Positions 33,137 through 43,928 of a DNA stretch of 64,000 nt are shown piece after piece; the stretch's first letter is position 1; every line of letters begins with the position of its first letter. A model generated the notes under the pieces. It saw only the letters and a program-made list of their open reading frames with translations, was not told the DNA's origin and searched no databases. This DNA is from Myoxocephalus aenaeus (lineage: Eukaryota; Chordata; Actinopteri; Perciformes; Cottidae): contig JBAMJR010000003.1 in the NCBI GenBank assembly GCA_038501785.1, forward strand, positions 465,001 through 529,000. The letters are read 5' to 3'. The position numbers and the translations under genes were made by a program.

Positions 33137-34828
33137 CAGTTTGGAGAGGCCTGGAGGTACTCACCAACTACAAGAGACCATCTCCCCCCACTGAGGACAA
33201 TCACCGACTGGTTGACGACCTGAATGTGTTCTATTGCAGGTTTGACAAGCCCACTTCCACCCTGCCGAACTGCCCCATCATCGGACAATCACCTCCACTC
33301 TCTGCCTCACCTCTCCCATCCAACCCCCTACCGGCACTGAGGATCTGCGAAGGGGATGTGAGTTGGCTCTTTCAGAGACAGAAGATCAGGTAGGCTCCGG
33401 GCCCAGACGGTATGTCCCCCTCCTGCCTGAAAGTCTGTGCTGACCAGCTGGCCCCCATCTTCACGGAGATCTTCAACCGATCACTGGAGCTATGTGAAGT
33501 CCCTTCCTGCTTCAAGCGCTCCTTGATCATCCCGGTCCCCAAGAAATCCTCCATCAGAGGATTAAATGACTACAGACCCGTCGCCCTGACGTCTGTGGTC
33601 ATGAAGTCCTTTGAGAGGCTGGTGTTGACCCATCTGAAGGACATCACAGGGCCCCTGCTGGACCCCCTGCAGTTTGCCTACCGTGCAAACAGGTCGGTGG
33701 ATGATGCAGTAAATATGGGACTGCACCATATTCTGCAACACCTCGACTCCCCAGGGAGATATGCAAGGGTTCTGTTTGTGGACTTCAGCTCTGCATTCAA
33801 CACGATCATCCCGGAGGTTCTTCAACCCAAACTCTCCCAGCTCACCGTGCCAGCCCCCACCTGCCGGTGGATCACAAACTTCCTGACAGACAGGACGCAG
33901 CAGGTGAGGCTGGGAAAAATCATATCCAGCACCCGGACTATAAGCACTGGCGCCCGCCAGGGATGTGTGCTCTCTCCACTGCTCTTCTCCCTCTACACCA
34001 ACGACTGCACCTCAGGGGACCCATCTGTTAAACTCCTGAAGTTCGCAGACGACACAACGGTCATCGGCCTCATCAGCGACGGGGACGAGTCTGCGTACAG
34101 ACGGGAGGTTGAACAGCTGGTCCTCTGGTGTGGTCAGAACCACCTGGAGCTGAACAAGGCCAAAACTGTAGAGATGACAGTGGACTTCAGGAGGAGCCCC
34201 CCAACACTACCCCCCCTAACAATACACAACAGCACTGTTTCTGCGGTGGAGACCTTCAAGTTTCTGGGATCCACAATCTCCCGGGACCTGAAGTGGACCG
34301 CCAACATCAACACCATCCGGAAAATGGCCCAGCAGAGGCTGTACTTCCTGCGCCAGCTCAGGAAGTTCAACCTGCCTCAGGAGCTGCTGATCCTGTTTTA
34401 CTCTTCATCATCCAGTCTGTCCTCTGCTCTTCCATCACTGTGTGGTTTGGATCGGCCACCAAACAGGACAGAGTCAGGAAGCGGGCTGTAAAGATCACCA
34501 CAGACCCCTCACACCCTGGACACAAGCTGTTCCAACTCCTCCCCTCTGGAAGGCGCTACAGAGCACTGTACGCCAAAACCACCAGACACAGGAACAGCTT
34601 CTTCCCACTGGCCGTCACTCTAATGAACAGTTAAACAGACTCTTCATCTGCACTATCTGCACTTTTTTGTTGTTTTACTACTGTCTTAATGTCCTTTTTA
34701 TATTTTTTATATTTATCTTGTATATTGTGTGTGAAAAAAGTACGAAGAGCAAGTGAAACCGGAGTCAAATTCCATGTATGTGCAAATTTACATGGCCATT
34801 AAAGCTGATTCTGATTCTGATTCTGACT
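33137..34828 (+). pseudogene. Rex1/CR1-group LINE reverse transcriptase, decayed
   Basis: A 5'-truncated non-LTR element inserted in the array-flank repeat. The plus-strand frame 33412-34491 carries DYRPVALTSVVMKSFERLVL, FVDFSSAFNTI, a GCVLSPLLFSLYTNDC block and the FADDTTVIG catalytic box. A TAG stop at 33391-33393 replaces the lysine codon before APGPDG. A frameshift near 34400 moves the end into another frame (ITVWFGSATK, then FQLLPSGRRYRALY to 34634), with a deletion between. The 3' end is a GATTCT-repeat tail at 34809-34827. Reverse transcription was its role; it is not functional here. Clade placement is by motif style. Confidence 0.85.
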
Positions 34829-35000
34829 GAAGAGCTCGTCCAGTTGAACTCTTTCATCAAAGCTTCTGTAGCTGAAGTCAAATAAAAGAATGAGGGCTGA
34901 GGCTGCAGTACAACACCAGAGAGAATATCAATACAGCAGTTTATCACTTTACAGCAGTTTGATCACTTTACAGCAGTTTGATCACTTTACAGCAGTTTTC
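34829..35000 (+). repeat. Unit tail with 19/20-bp tandem repeat
   Basis: Continues the repeat interrupted at 33136 and ends with about three TTTGATCACTTTACAGCAG units. Same sequence at 59409-59567 and inverted at 63810-64000. Confidence 0.7.
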
Positions 35001-35640
35001 AGCAATGAAACGTTCATAGTTTTGAAGCAGGTTTAAAAGATTATTGAAAGTATTTTAGGTCAGACATGTTGCAGTGTGCTGTCTCTTTAAAAAGCCACCT
35101 TTTATCCTCCAATGGGAATGAAGACTCACATTCATTTTAACATTTCTTAATATTGAAAAATTAACAGAGGTGTATTATATTTAAAATATATCATAATGAA
35201 TATGATTACTTTTGGGACTTTAAATGTATTGTATTGCTAATACTTTTGTACTTTTACTAAAGTAAAATATTGAAATGTTCATCTCGCACAGGTGTAAATA
35301 ACTTTTAAATTGTATTAAAATGTTCTTAATTGTATGGAAACGAAATAAACAGAATGACTAATGACTAATTAGATTGTGTGGTTAAGGTGAGGCTAAAATT
35401 AGCTCCACCCTTTATCAGCTGCAACCTTACAGACTAACTAATGAACACATGAATGCATCAATGATTATAATCCCATGATATAATCTATATTTTTGTCAAA
35501 TGGGCCATTTTGCATTGTAAATTATATTACTTTGGTATATTTTAATGCTAATACTTTTGTACATTTTCTTACCATTTTGAAATCAGGAAGAAAGCGATGG
35601 AAAACAGCTGACATGAGTTAACTATCAGTAACACCTGTGG
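35001..35640. other. Intergenic, no gene seen
   Basis: AT-rich DNA upstream of tubulin, with words like those at 52050-52260 and thus old repeats. No ORF of note. Confidence 0.4.
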
Positions 35641-35649
35641 AGAGTGGTT

Positions 35650-35831
35650 TCGTTTAACCAATAGTAAAGCAACGCTTGTGACTCGACCAATCGGATTCAA
35701 CCACTGTCCACATCCAGGAAGGAGAGTATAAATTGCCTCGCAGACCGAACGTCTCGCGCAGCACTCATTGAAAGCAGCTGTGAGAGTTAATCAGCCTTCA
35801 TTCCACCTCTTTAGACACAGCTTCAGGAAAC
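35650..35831 (+). promoter_or_regulatory. Alpha-tubulin promoter and 5' UTR
   Basis: Two CCAAT boxes (35658-35662 and 35687-35691) and a TATAAAT box at 35727-35733 stand about 100 bp before the start codon. The expected transcription start is around 35755-35760. This CCAAT/TATA order is usual for a regulated tubulin gene. Confidence 0.65.
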
Positions 35832-38064
35832 ATGGTGAGTTGAAAGATGGGACATTTTCTTATGATTTAACCAGGTTCACAGCCCTCATTTCATCATTTA
35901 TCGGCACTAGCTAATGTTCATTACCGAACTTTTTAACATGTATCTGTCGACTTTGTATGTAAACAAACTACACGTGCATATAGGTCGCACGCCACAGTCT
36001 TTATGCCAAAGTCTGTCCCGCCAGTGGTTTCTTCTCGTTATTGTTCAAGACCGACCACAAATAACCAAGACAACAGTTTGCGGGCCCTAACTTGATGCAA
36101 CACAACATGCGTACATCGGCTATTTTCCTCATCGGGTTTGCAGATTGGTCGATGGCAGTCGACAAGGCGATTATCAGCTGATACAGATATCTGGCTGCTA
36201 AATCGGTGCAACCCTATTTTATATTAAACATATTCTCAAGATGAGATGATTATCCTGTTTTAATCATTTCGTAGATCATCTATTTGTCTTAATTGACTGA
36301 TTTATTAAATAAATGTGCAAAATATGTTCGATTACTAGGTCACATTGTTGTGGTATCTGGTTGCTTTAATAAAGGGTCTTTTTCTACCTCCACCCCTCCA
36401 ACTTTTTGAGCCGTCTTCAACATGTGGTGATCTCAAGCCTCTAATTAGACATGGTTAAAACAGATGCAAGGAAATATTTAATGGTAAAGGTTACAACTTG
36501 TTGTCCTCCAGCGTGAGTGTATCTCGGTGCACGTCGGCCAAGCCGGTGTCCAGATTGGCAATTCCTGCTGGGAGCTTTACTGCCTGGAACATGGGATCCA
36601 GCCGGACGGACAGATGCCCAGTGGAAAGAACACCGGCGGCGGAGATGATTCCTACAACACCTTCTTCAGTGAGACTGGAGCCGGAAAGCACGTCCCCAGA
36701 GCAATTTTTGTGGACCTGGAGCCCACTGTCATTGGTAAACGGTCATTAATATAGATGCTATATCTCAATAGCAGTTACTTCATGAAGTCAAACCCTTAAG
36801 TAAGTTCTACTTTGAAACTGTCTCTTCAGATGAGGTGCGTAGTGGGACTTACCGCCAGCTGTTCCACCCTGAGCAGCTGATCACAGGTAAGGAGGATGCT
36901 GCCAACAACTACGCCCGTGGACACTACACCATCGGCAAAGAGATCATCGACATAGTGCTGGACAGGATCCGCAAACTGGTGGGTAACATGTCAGGAAGGA
37001 TCCATTTCTTTCATTTTGATTTCTAATATTTAAGTAAATTACATGACTATCTCATATGTAATCAGTCTCTCCCTCTCTTCCCTCAGTCGGACCAGTGCAC
37101 CGGCCTTCAGGGCTTCCTGGTTTTCCACAGCTTTGGAGGTGGCACCGGCTCTGGTTTCACATCTCTGTTGATGGAGCGTCTGTCTGTCGACTACGGCAAG
37201 AAGTCCAAGCTGGAGTTCTCCGTCTACCCAGCTCCCCAGGTGTCCACCGCTGTGGTGGAGCCCTACAACGCCATCCTGACCACCCACACCACCCTGGAGC
37301 ACTCTGACTGTTCCTTCATGGTCGATAACGAGGCCATCTTCGATATCTGCTGCAGGAACCTCGATATCGAGCGTCCCTCTTACAGCAACCTGAACAGGTT
37401 GATCAGTCAGATTGTGTCCTCCATCACTGCTTCCCTTCGTTTCGATGGCGCCCTCAATGTTGATCTGACGGAGTTCCAGACCAACTTGGTGCCATATCCC
37501 CGTATCCACTTCCCTCTGGCCACCTATGCCCCCGTCATCTCTGCTGAGAAAGCTTGCCATGAGCAGTTAACGGTGTCAGAAATCACCAATGCCTGCTTTG
37601 AACCAGCAAATCAATTTGTGAAATGTGACCCTCGCCACGGTAAATACATGGCTTGCTGCCTTTTGTACCGTGGTGATGTGGTGCCCAAAGATGTAAATGC
37701 TGCCATTCTCAACATTAAAACCAAGCGCTCCATTCAGTTTGTGGACTGGTGCCCCACTGGTTTCAAGGTTGGCATCAACTACCAGCCGCCCACTGTAGTT
37801 CCTGGTGGAGACCTGGCCAAGGTCCAGAGGGCTCTGTGCATGCTGAGCAACACCACTGCTATTGCAGAGGCCTGGGCTCGGCTTGACCACAAGTTTGATT
37901 TGATGTACGCCAAGCGGGCCTTTGTTCACTGGTATGTGGGTGAGGGTATGGAGGAGGGAGAGTTCTCTGAGGCCAGAGAGGACATGGCAGCTCTGGAGAA
38001 GGATTATGAGGAAGTTGGCGCTGATAGTGTAGGAGACGATGAGGAGGAAGGAGAAGACTATTAA
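35832..38064 (+). CDS. tuba: Alpha-tubulin (four exons, 450 residues)
   Basis: GTP-binding subunit that pairs with beta-tubulin in microtubules. Exons: 35832-35834 (ATG only), 36512-36734, 36830-36978, 37087-38064; all introns are GT-AG and the join gives 450 codons plus stop. Introns fall after codon 1, within codon 76 and after codon 125, as in vertebrate alpha-tubulins. Visible features: N-terminal MREC, the GGGTGSG phosphate loop at residues 142-148, catalytic Glu254 in DLTEFQTN, Lys40 in a PSGKNTGGGDD context, and an acidic tail ending EDY with the terminal tyrosine. Compared with common alpha-tubulins as I know them, it has unusual residues: Ser19, Cys214, Cys282, Phe302. The frame is fully intact, so it is likely functional; which paralogue (for example a germline form) is not decided. 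Confidence 0.95.
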
Positions 38065-38560
38065 ATGGGCATGCATTCCCTTTATTGATATGTGGCACAT
38101 TATTGTCCAAAAATAAACGTTTGTCTGAACTAATTGTTTTCTCTTAATGCACCCTTTCAGTTAAACATGATGTATCTAAGATGGGTTACCAACACATTTG
38201 ATGGTGACTTTGCTTTTAAATGGTGTGACTAGAGAGATCTTGCTCACCTGCGTCACATGGGGGCAGTGGTGTTCAACAAAATATATCAGCCATTTAGAAG
38301 TTCAGAAGTCAACATTATTGAAATATGTGAATGTTATTACTACAGAGCTAAACCAAGTGTCCGTAATCTGGTAACTACACGATGATGTTTCATTCTTTCA
38401 ACAGTAAGCATTTTCTTTAAGTGTCAGATGAAGACACCACAAACGGCTTATAATTTAAGTTTTCTGTGAATTAATGAACAGGTGCACCTACAACTCAAAT
38501 ATCCAAAATGAACACCTAATCCTTAGTTTTCTTGAAAAGAGACCCAATCCTGTTTTGGTC
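38065..38560 (+). other. Tubulin 3' UTR and short intergenic stretch
   Basis: A polyadenylation signal AATAAA lies at 38112-38117, about 50 bp after the stop. The rest is AT-rich with nothing recognised. Confidence 0.6.
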
Positions 38561-39425
38561 CAGCATTGCAGATACAAAGCAAGAAAAAGGAGCTATTGTA
38601 AATCCCATTTAAATGATATTATGACCAATTTGCCTTTTCTGCAATCTACGTTGAATGTTAACAAATGTACACATCTGAAAACATCATCCTGCTGCTTGGA
38701 TAATCCACTAACACACTTTTTCAAAAATATTTCACACTGCATGACCACTGATCTTTCACAAATTGTAAACACATCCCTTCTCTCAGGTGTCTTCCCACAA
38801 GCCCTACAAACTGCAGTAATTAAACCACTCCTAAAGAAGGCTAGTTTAGACCCAGAAATAATGAAAAAATATAGGCCAATATCAAACCTCCCATTTCTAA
38901 GTAAAATAATGGAAAAAGAGGGTTTTTCTACAGCTGAACAAGTTCTTGGCCGAGAATAACTGTTTTGATGTCTTCCAGTACCTCAAGCCAGAAATCTAGG
39001 TGTAGTTATGGATTCAGACCTGAACCTGAACAGCCATATCAAGACAATTACAAAATCAGCCTACTACCACCTGATGAATATATCAAGGGTTAGAGGACTT
39101 ATGTCTCAACAGGATTTGGAGAAACTTGTCCATGCATTTATCTTCAGTAGACTTGTCTACTGTAACGGTGTGTTCACAGGTCATTTATCTTCAGTAGACT
39201 TGACTACTGTAACGGTGTGTTCACAGGCCTCTGTAAAAAGTAAATCAGAACGCTGCAGCCCGAGTCCTCACTAAGACCAGGAAAGTGGATCACATCACTC
39301 CAGTTCTGAGGTCTTTGCACTGGCTTCCTGTCAAACAAAGAATTGACTTTAATGGTTTTATGTGAAGCACTTTGAATCGCCTTGTTGTTGAAATGTGCTC
39401 TACAAATAAACTAGCCTTGCCTTAC
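38561..39425 (+). pseudogene. L2-group LINE copy, internally deleted
   Basis: Encodes the early reverse-transcriptase part (LQTAVIKPLLKKASLDPE, then YRPISNLPFLSKIMEK). It jumps at about 38975 to ARNLGVVMDSDLNLNSHIKT and the SRLVYCNGVFTG segment, so the palm domain with YADD is gone. A 47-bp tandem duplication at 39135-39228 is the same as in 20716-22440. The 3' end has TTGTTGAAATGTGCTCTACA and a CCTTGCCTT tail. Confidence 0.8.
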
Positions 39426-40250
39426 ACACAGACTCAAATGTGAACTGTTTTTGAGCAAAAACAACCAAAAAACACCAGACCACTTTTGCTTTTAAATTAT
39501 GTTTGCAGAACTAAAAGTAAACATATTGTGATATGGCCCTGTAAAATGAACAATTCAGCATTTACAAAGCACATTGTGTGCTCAGGCAGTCTATGAGAGC
39601 TGGTCTATGGCAAACTGTGTATAATTCAGTTTATAATACAGATCACCCAATGTGTCATAGTCAATCTTAACAAGAATGATATGAATTCAGAAAATGCATT
39701 TTAACTATATAACCTGGGAAAAAATATATGAATAGTATGGTAAGAAACACTTGAAAATATTGAATATAAATGTTCTCCTTTTAGGTCAAACACTGAATCA
39801 CGTAAGTGGGCACTAGTTAAAATTGTAGGTATATCAACTGCTAGCCTCATTGTCTTTCTAAACAAAGATACTGCTTGAAAAAAAAAAATCACTGTAAATT
39901 TGTAGAGGGAAGTCACATTTCAAATATGCTGACAATAGCTTGAACTACAAACCATAACAATGTGAACACTATGGTACTCTATATTCAGCAATTTGTCAAA
40001 TGTATTTACTTATCTGATTAGATCAACTAAACATCCGACTAATTGTTGTTTTTCATTTTTAAACCAAAAATGAAACATAGACAACTTCATGTTACAGGAT
40101 ATTTATTTAGAACAGAGCCAAACTGATATTCTTGGATCACTTAGTCTGAAAAGACAAACTTAGATTTGATAGACAAACATTTATTTTGGAATGCCTTTAA
40201 TTTGAAATGATCATTTCTTGTTCATATATATATATACATACACACACACA
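39426..40250. other. Intergenic, no gene seen
   Basis: AT-rich, with a TA/CA microsatellite at 40226-40250. The open frames are short and without domains. Confidence 0.4.
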
Positions 40251-40548
40251 CAGTCAGGTCCATAAATATTTGGACATTGACACATATTTCATTATTTTGG
40301 CTCTGTACACCACAACAATGGAGTTGACATGAAAAAATCAAGATGTGCTTTAAGTGCAGACTCAGCTTTAATTTGAGGGTATTTACATCCAAATCAGGTG
40401 AACGGTGTAGGAACTACAACAAATGTGGCCACCCCGTTTTTAAGGGACCAAAAGTATTTTTATTTCATTTCAACTCCATTGTTGTGGTGTACAGAGCCAA
40501 AATAATGAAAAATGTGTCAATGTCCAAATATTTCTATATATACCCGAC
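40251..40548. mobile_element. Foldback MITE, Tc1/mariner type
   Basis: Starts CAGTCAGGTCCATAAATATT, the end of a very common fish mariner-like MITE. The arms at about 40258-40335 and 40463-40540 are inverted copies (both contain GGCTCTGTACACCACAACAA or its complement), so the element can fold into a long hairpin. Non-coding. The flanking TA tract hides the TA target duplication. Confidence 0.75.
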
Positions 40549-41339
40549 TATATATATATATACATACATACACATCTTTGTATATGGATATTTTCCCTTC
40601 CTCCCTCTAATCCTAAATTGATGTGTTTTTAAGGAGTTTATCCTGGACATGAGTCAGCAGCTGTCACTGTTGGACTTCCTGCTCTTCATCTTCATCATTC
40701 CTACTATTCAGTGCCATTTCAGCCAGGTTTACTTCTATCAACATTTGTTTCATTTTCCATTACTTTTATATTTCATCTGAATGAGGGCTTGTTAAACTAT
40801 CAGAAAAATATATTGGTCAAGCTCAGGATATGATGGTCTAGAAATCTTGAGCAAATCTTTACATGTGACGAAGACCAAATGTCCACCCTGTTACAGGACA
40901 TTCACATCTCTATTCATGTGTTTTTAATACACAGGTGTTGGAATAATTGCATTTTCTAAGAGTAAACATGTCCCTTACTTTAGCCTTAACATATATTTTA
41001 AACAGTATTTACAAAACAAGCATGAATTTGAAAAGTTATTCTGTAAATCTGTAGTTTACCCACATATCTTTTAGAATAAAGGGGATTTCAATTGAAATTG
41101 TAGGTATATTTAATTTTGCCCATTCATAAACTGCAAGTAACCACAAAGATATGCTTAATATTTGTTGATTTCATTTAATAATAATTTTTAGGGTGGACTG
41201 GACGTAACAGGGTGGGAATCATATCAGTAAACAATACATTTCATTAATGAAGACAATTCATTCACATTTCACAAACAAATTATAAATGTAACTTCCATTA
41301 ACAACTATTAATCATGAACACACAGATTTAGTTTTAAAA
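40549..41339. other. Intergenic, no gene seen
   Basis: AT-rich sequence between the MITE and the flank of ZNF-C. No supported feature. Confidence 0.4.
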
Positions 41340-41963
41340 GAAAAACAGGCTGCTGCAGCTTAGCTACAAACACTGGGACAAATATGGAAGAACAACTTTT
41401 AACAGAAGTCATTTTGGTGAAAATATTGGCTGAACTTTTCAACTGTTTGAGATCCACCATGAAAACAATTAGAACAGATTACTGTTTTATTACAACTATT
41501 ACAATAGTAGTAAATCAAAGAGAAAGTTCAAAGGACAGAATCCCCAAATCTGCAGTTTATAAAGTAAAACTAAATCAAGGAAGTAATGAGTTTAAACTGG
41601 AGAGAAAATGTTGCTGAAGAGAAAGAAGGTTAAATATTTCCCTCAGTTTCATCACCCATGATAATTCAGCTCAAACCATAGTGCTGCATAGGGGACATGG
41701 AATACTTTGACAAGTTAAAACAAGTATAATTAATATATACATGACAATGTGTAACACATGAGACAATATCATAGAAACAAATACCAAGAGAATTTAATTT
41801 GATGTGTAGCTTCATCTTTGCTGAATAAACTTATTTTGCAGTCTGTATCAGCCTGACAGTTTTTAAGTGTTTAACTATGTCTCATTTATTTCTGATCTCA
41901 TCAATACACTTGAGATTTGATGAATAACAGAGACGAGAGAATCTTGTTGAGCAAAATCCACGA
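41340..41963 (-). other. ZNF-C downstream flank and 3' UTR
   Basis: Homologous to 15961-16720 after ZNF-A. The short plus-strand frame at 41384-41617 overlaps conserved non-coding flank and is not supported as a gene. Confidence 0.55.
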
Positions 41964-43597
41964 CTAATTTGTTTCTCTAGTGTGGACTTCTAAATGTTTT
42001 TTCAGAGTTTGCTTTCGTGCAAATGTTTTACCACAAACAGAACAACTAAATGGTTTCTCCCCTGTGTGGATAATCATGTGATCGTTCAGGCTTCTCTTAT
42101 ATGGAAATGTTTTACTACACACGGAACAACTAAATTGTTTCTCCCCTGTGTGGATAGTCATGTGAGCATTCAGGTTTACCTTTTGTGAAAATGTTTTACT
42201 ACACAAGGAACAACTAAATTGTTTTACTCCTGTGTGGATAGTCATGTGAGATATCAGGTGGTTGTTTTGTGAAAATGTTTTACTACACAAGGAACAACTA
42301 ATAGGTTTCACTCCTGTGTGGATATGCATGTGACGTTTCAGTTGTCCCTTTCGTGAAAATGTTTGACTACACACAGAACAACTAAATTGTTTCTCCCCTG
42401 TGTGGACAGTCATGTGATCATTCAGGGTTCCCTTTTGTGAAAATGTTTTACCACAAACTGAACAACTGAATGCTTTCACTCCTGTGTGGATATTCATGTG
42501 ACGTTTCACGTGTCCCTTATCTGAAAATGTTTGACTACACACAGAACAACTAAATGGTTTCTCACCTGTGTGGCTAATCATGTGACGTTTCAGGTGTCCT
42601 GTATGTGGAAATGTTTTACTACACATGGAACAACTAAATGATTTCACTCCTGTGTGGATAGTCATGTGAGATTTCAGGTGTTTCTTTTGTGAAAATGTTT
42701 CACTACACACGGAACAACTAATAAGTTTCACTCCAGTGTGGATATGCATGTGACGTTTCAGGTGTCCCTTTCGTGCAAATGTTTTACTACACACAGAACA
42801 ACTAAATGCCATTACTCCTGTGTGGATAGTCATGTGATCATTCAGGGTTCCCTTTTGTGAAAATGTTTTACCACAAAATGAACAACTAAATGCTTTCACT
42901 CCTGTGTGGATATTCATGTGACGTTTCATGTGTCCCTTATCTGAAAATGTTTGACTACACACAGAACAACAAAATGGTTTCTCACCCGTGTGGCTAATCA
43001 TGTGACGTTTAAGGTGTCCTGCATATGGAAATGTTTTACTACACATGGAACAACTAAATGATTTCACTCCCGTTTTGGATCTAGTGTGTCTCTTCAGACG
43101 TACCTTGTGGTCCGAGCTTCCAGCACATTCAGGCGAGCTGATTGATGTATTTCCAGTACTACAGTTCACATCACTTACATTGTTTTGCAGAGGGTTTAAA
43201 TCTGACTGAGGTTCCTTCCAATCTCTACTATCATCAGTCTCATCAGTATCTGGTTCTGATCCTCCACAATCAGCTCCATCAGCTTCTGTTTCCATCTGTT
43301 CAGTTTGTCTTTGATGAAGCTGTGAGGACTGAGCTTCTTCTTCTTCTTCTTCTTCATCATCTTCACTCTTTACAGGAGTGAATGAGAACTTGATACCAGC
43401 CTCCTCCCGTCCTTGAAGCTGCTCTCCCTCCTGACTGGTCCAGAGTTCCTCCGGCTCCTCTTTAATATGTGGGGGCTCTGGGTCCTCCTGTTCCTCTTTA
43501 ATGTGGGGGGGCTCTGGGTCCTCCTGGTCCAGATTAGAGCTCCAGTCCTGCTGCTCAGGGGGAACCTCTTCTTTAACCACCAACAGCTGCTGGACGT
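41964..43597 (-). CDS. C2H2 zinc-finger protein ZNF-C, exon 2 (13 fingers)
   Basis: Entered at 43597 after TTCTCCACAG; with exon 1 at 51288-51426 the protein has 590 residues. It opens DVQQLLVVKEEVPPEQQDW, followed by two PHIKEE repeats, a VKSEDDEEEEEEE stretch and other acidic sequence. Thirteen intact C2H2 fingers occupy about residues 229-585. Fingers 1-5 and 6-10 are a duplicated block (helix pairs such as QKGTLND in 3 and 8, DKGHMKR and DKGHVKR in 2 and 7). Many linkers read HTGVKxFSC instead of HTGEKPF, which may weaken that linker's DNA contact. Paralogue of ZNF-A. Likely nuclear and DNA-binding; the target is unknown. Confidence 0.87.
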
Positions 43598-43928
43598 CTG
43601 TGGAGAATAAAATACATTCATACGTCTGAGAAATCTTATATTAAACTCTGTTATTTAACCCTCTGGGGTCTTGCGTCAGTGTCCATTTTTGTAAAAATAA
43701 ATAAATCATATCTCCGCGAAAATACGGTGCAGAAAAAAGAATCCGCTACGGTTAGAAACGTCAAACTCTGCAGTTTCCGGCCCCCTCCTGTGTGTGCGTC
43801 TGTGTCCCTGTAACAGAAGCTGACACTCCTTTCACCGTGATTAGTCAACTCAGGTGTCCGTCAAAAAATGTTGTGACTACCAATGAACACTCATTGACCT
43901 ACAATAACCTACACGCCTTAGGTTTATA
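43598..43928 (+). mobile_element. piggyBac-like left end in the ZNF-C intron
   Basis: TTAA at 43655-43658 is followed by CCCTCTGGGGTCTTG, a terminus seen in fish piggyBac-like elements, which integrate at TTAA. Comparison with the ZNF-A intron shows similarity stopping at this TTAA. The element continues after the Tc1 insertion at 45150. The right end was not found. Confidence 0.55.

Noticed and set aside
36491..38110. Minus-strand ORFs opposite alpha-tubulin
   Set aside because: Shadows of the conserved tubulin exons; they cross its splice sites.
41384..41617. Short plus-strand ORF MEEQLLTEVILVKILAELFN
   Set aside because: It lies in non-coding flank conserved with the ZNF-A 3' side, where the matching frame runs differently; no domain.
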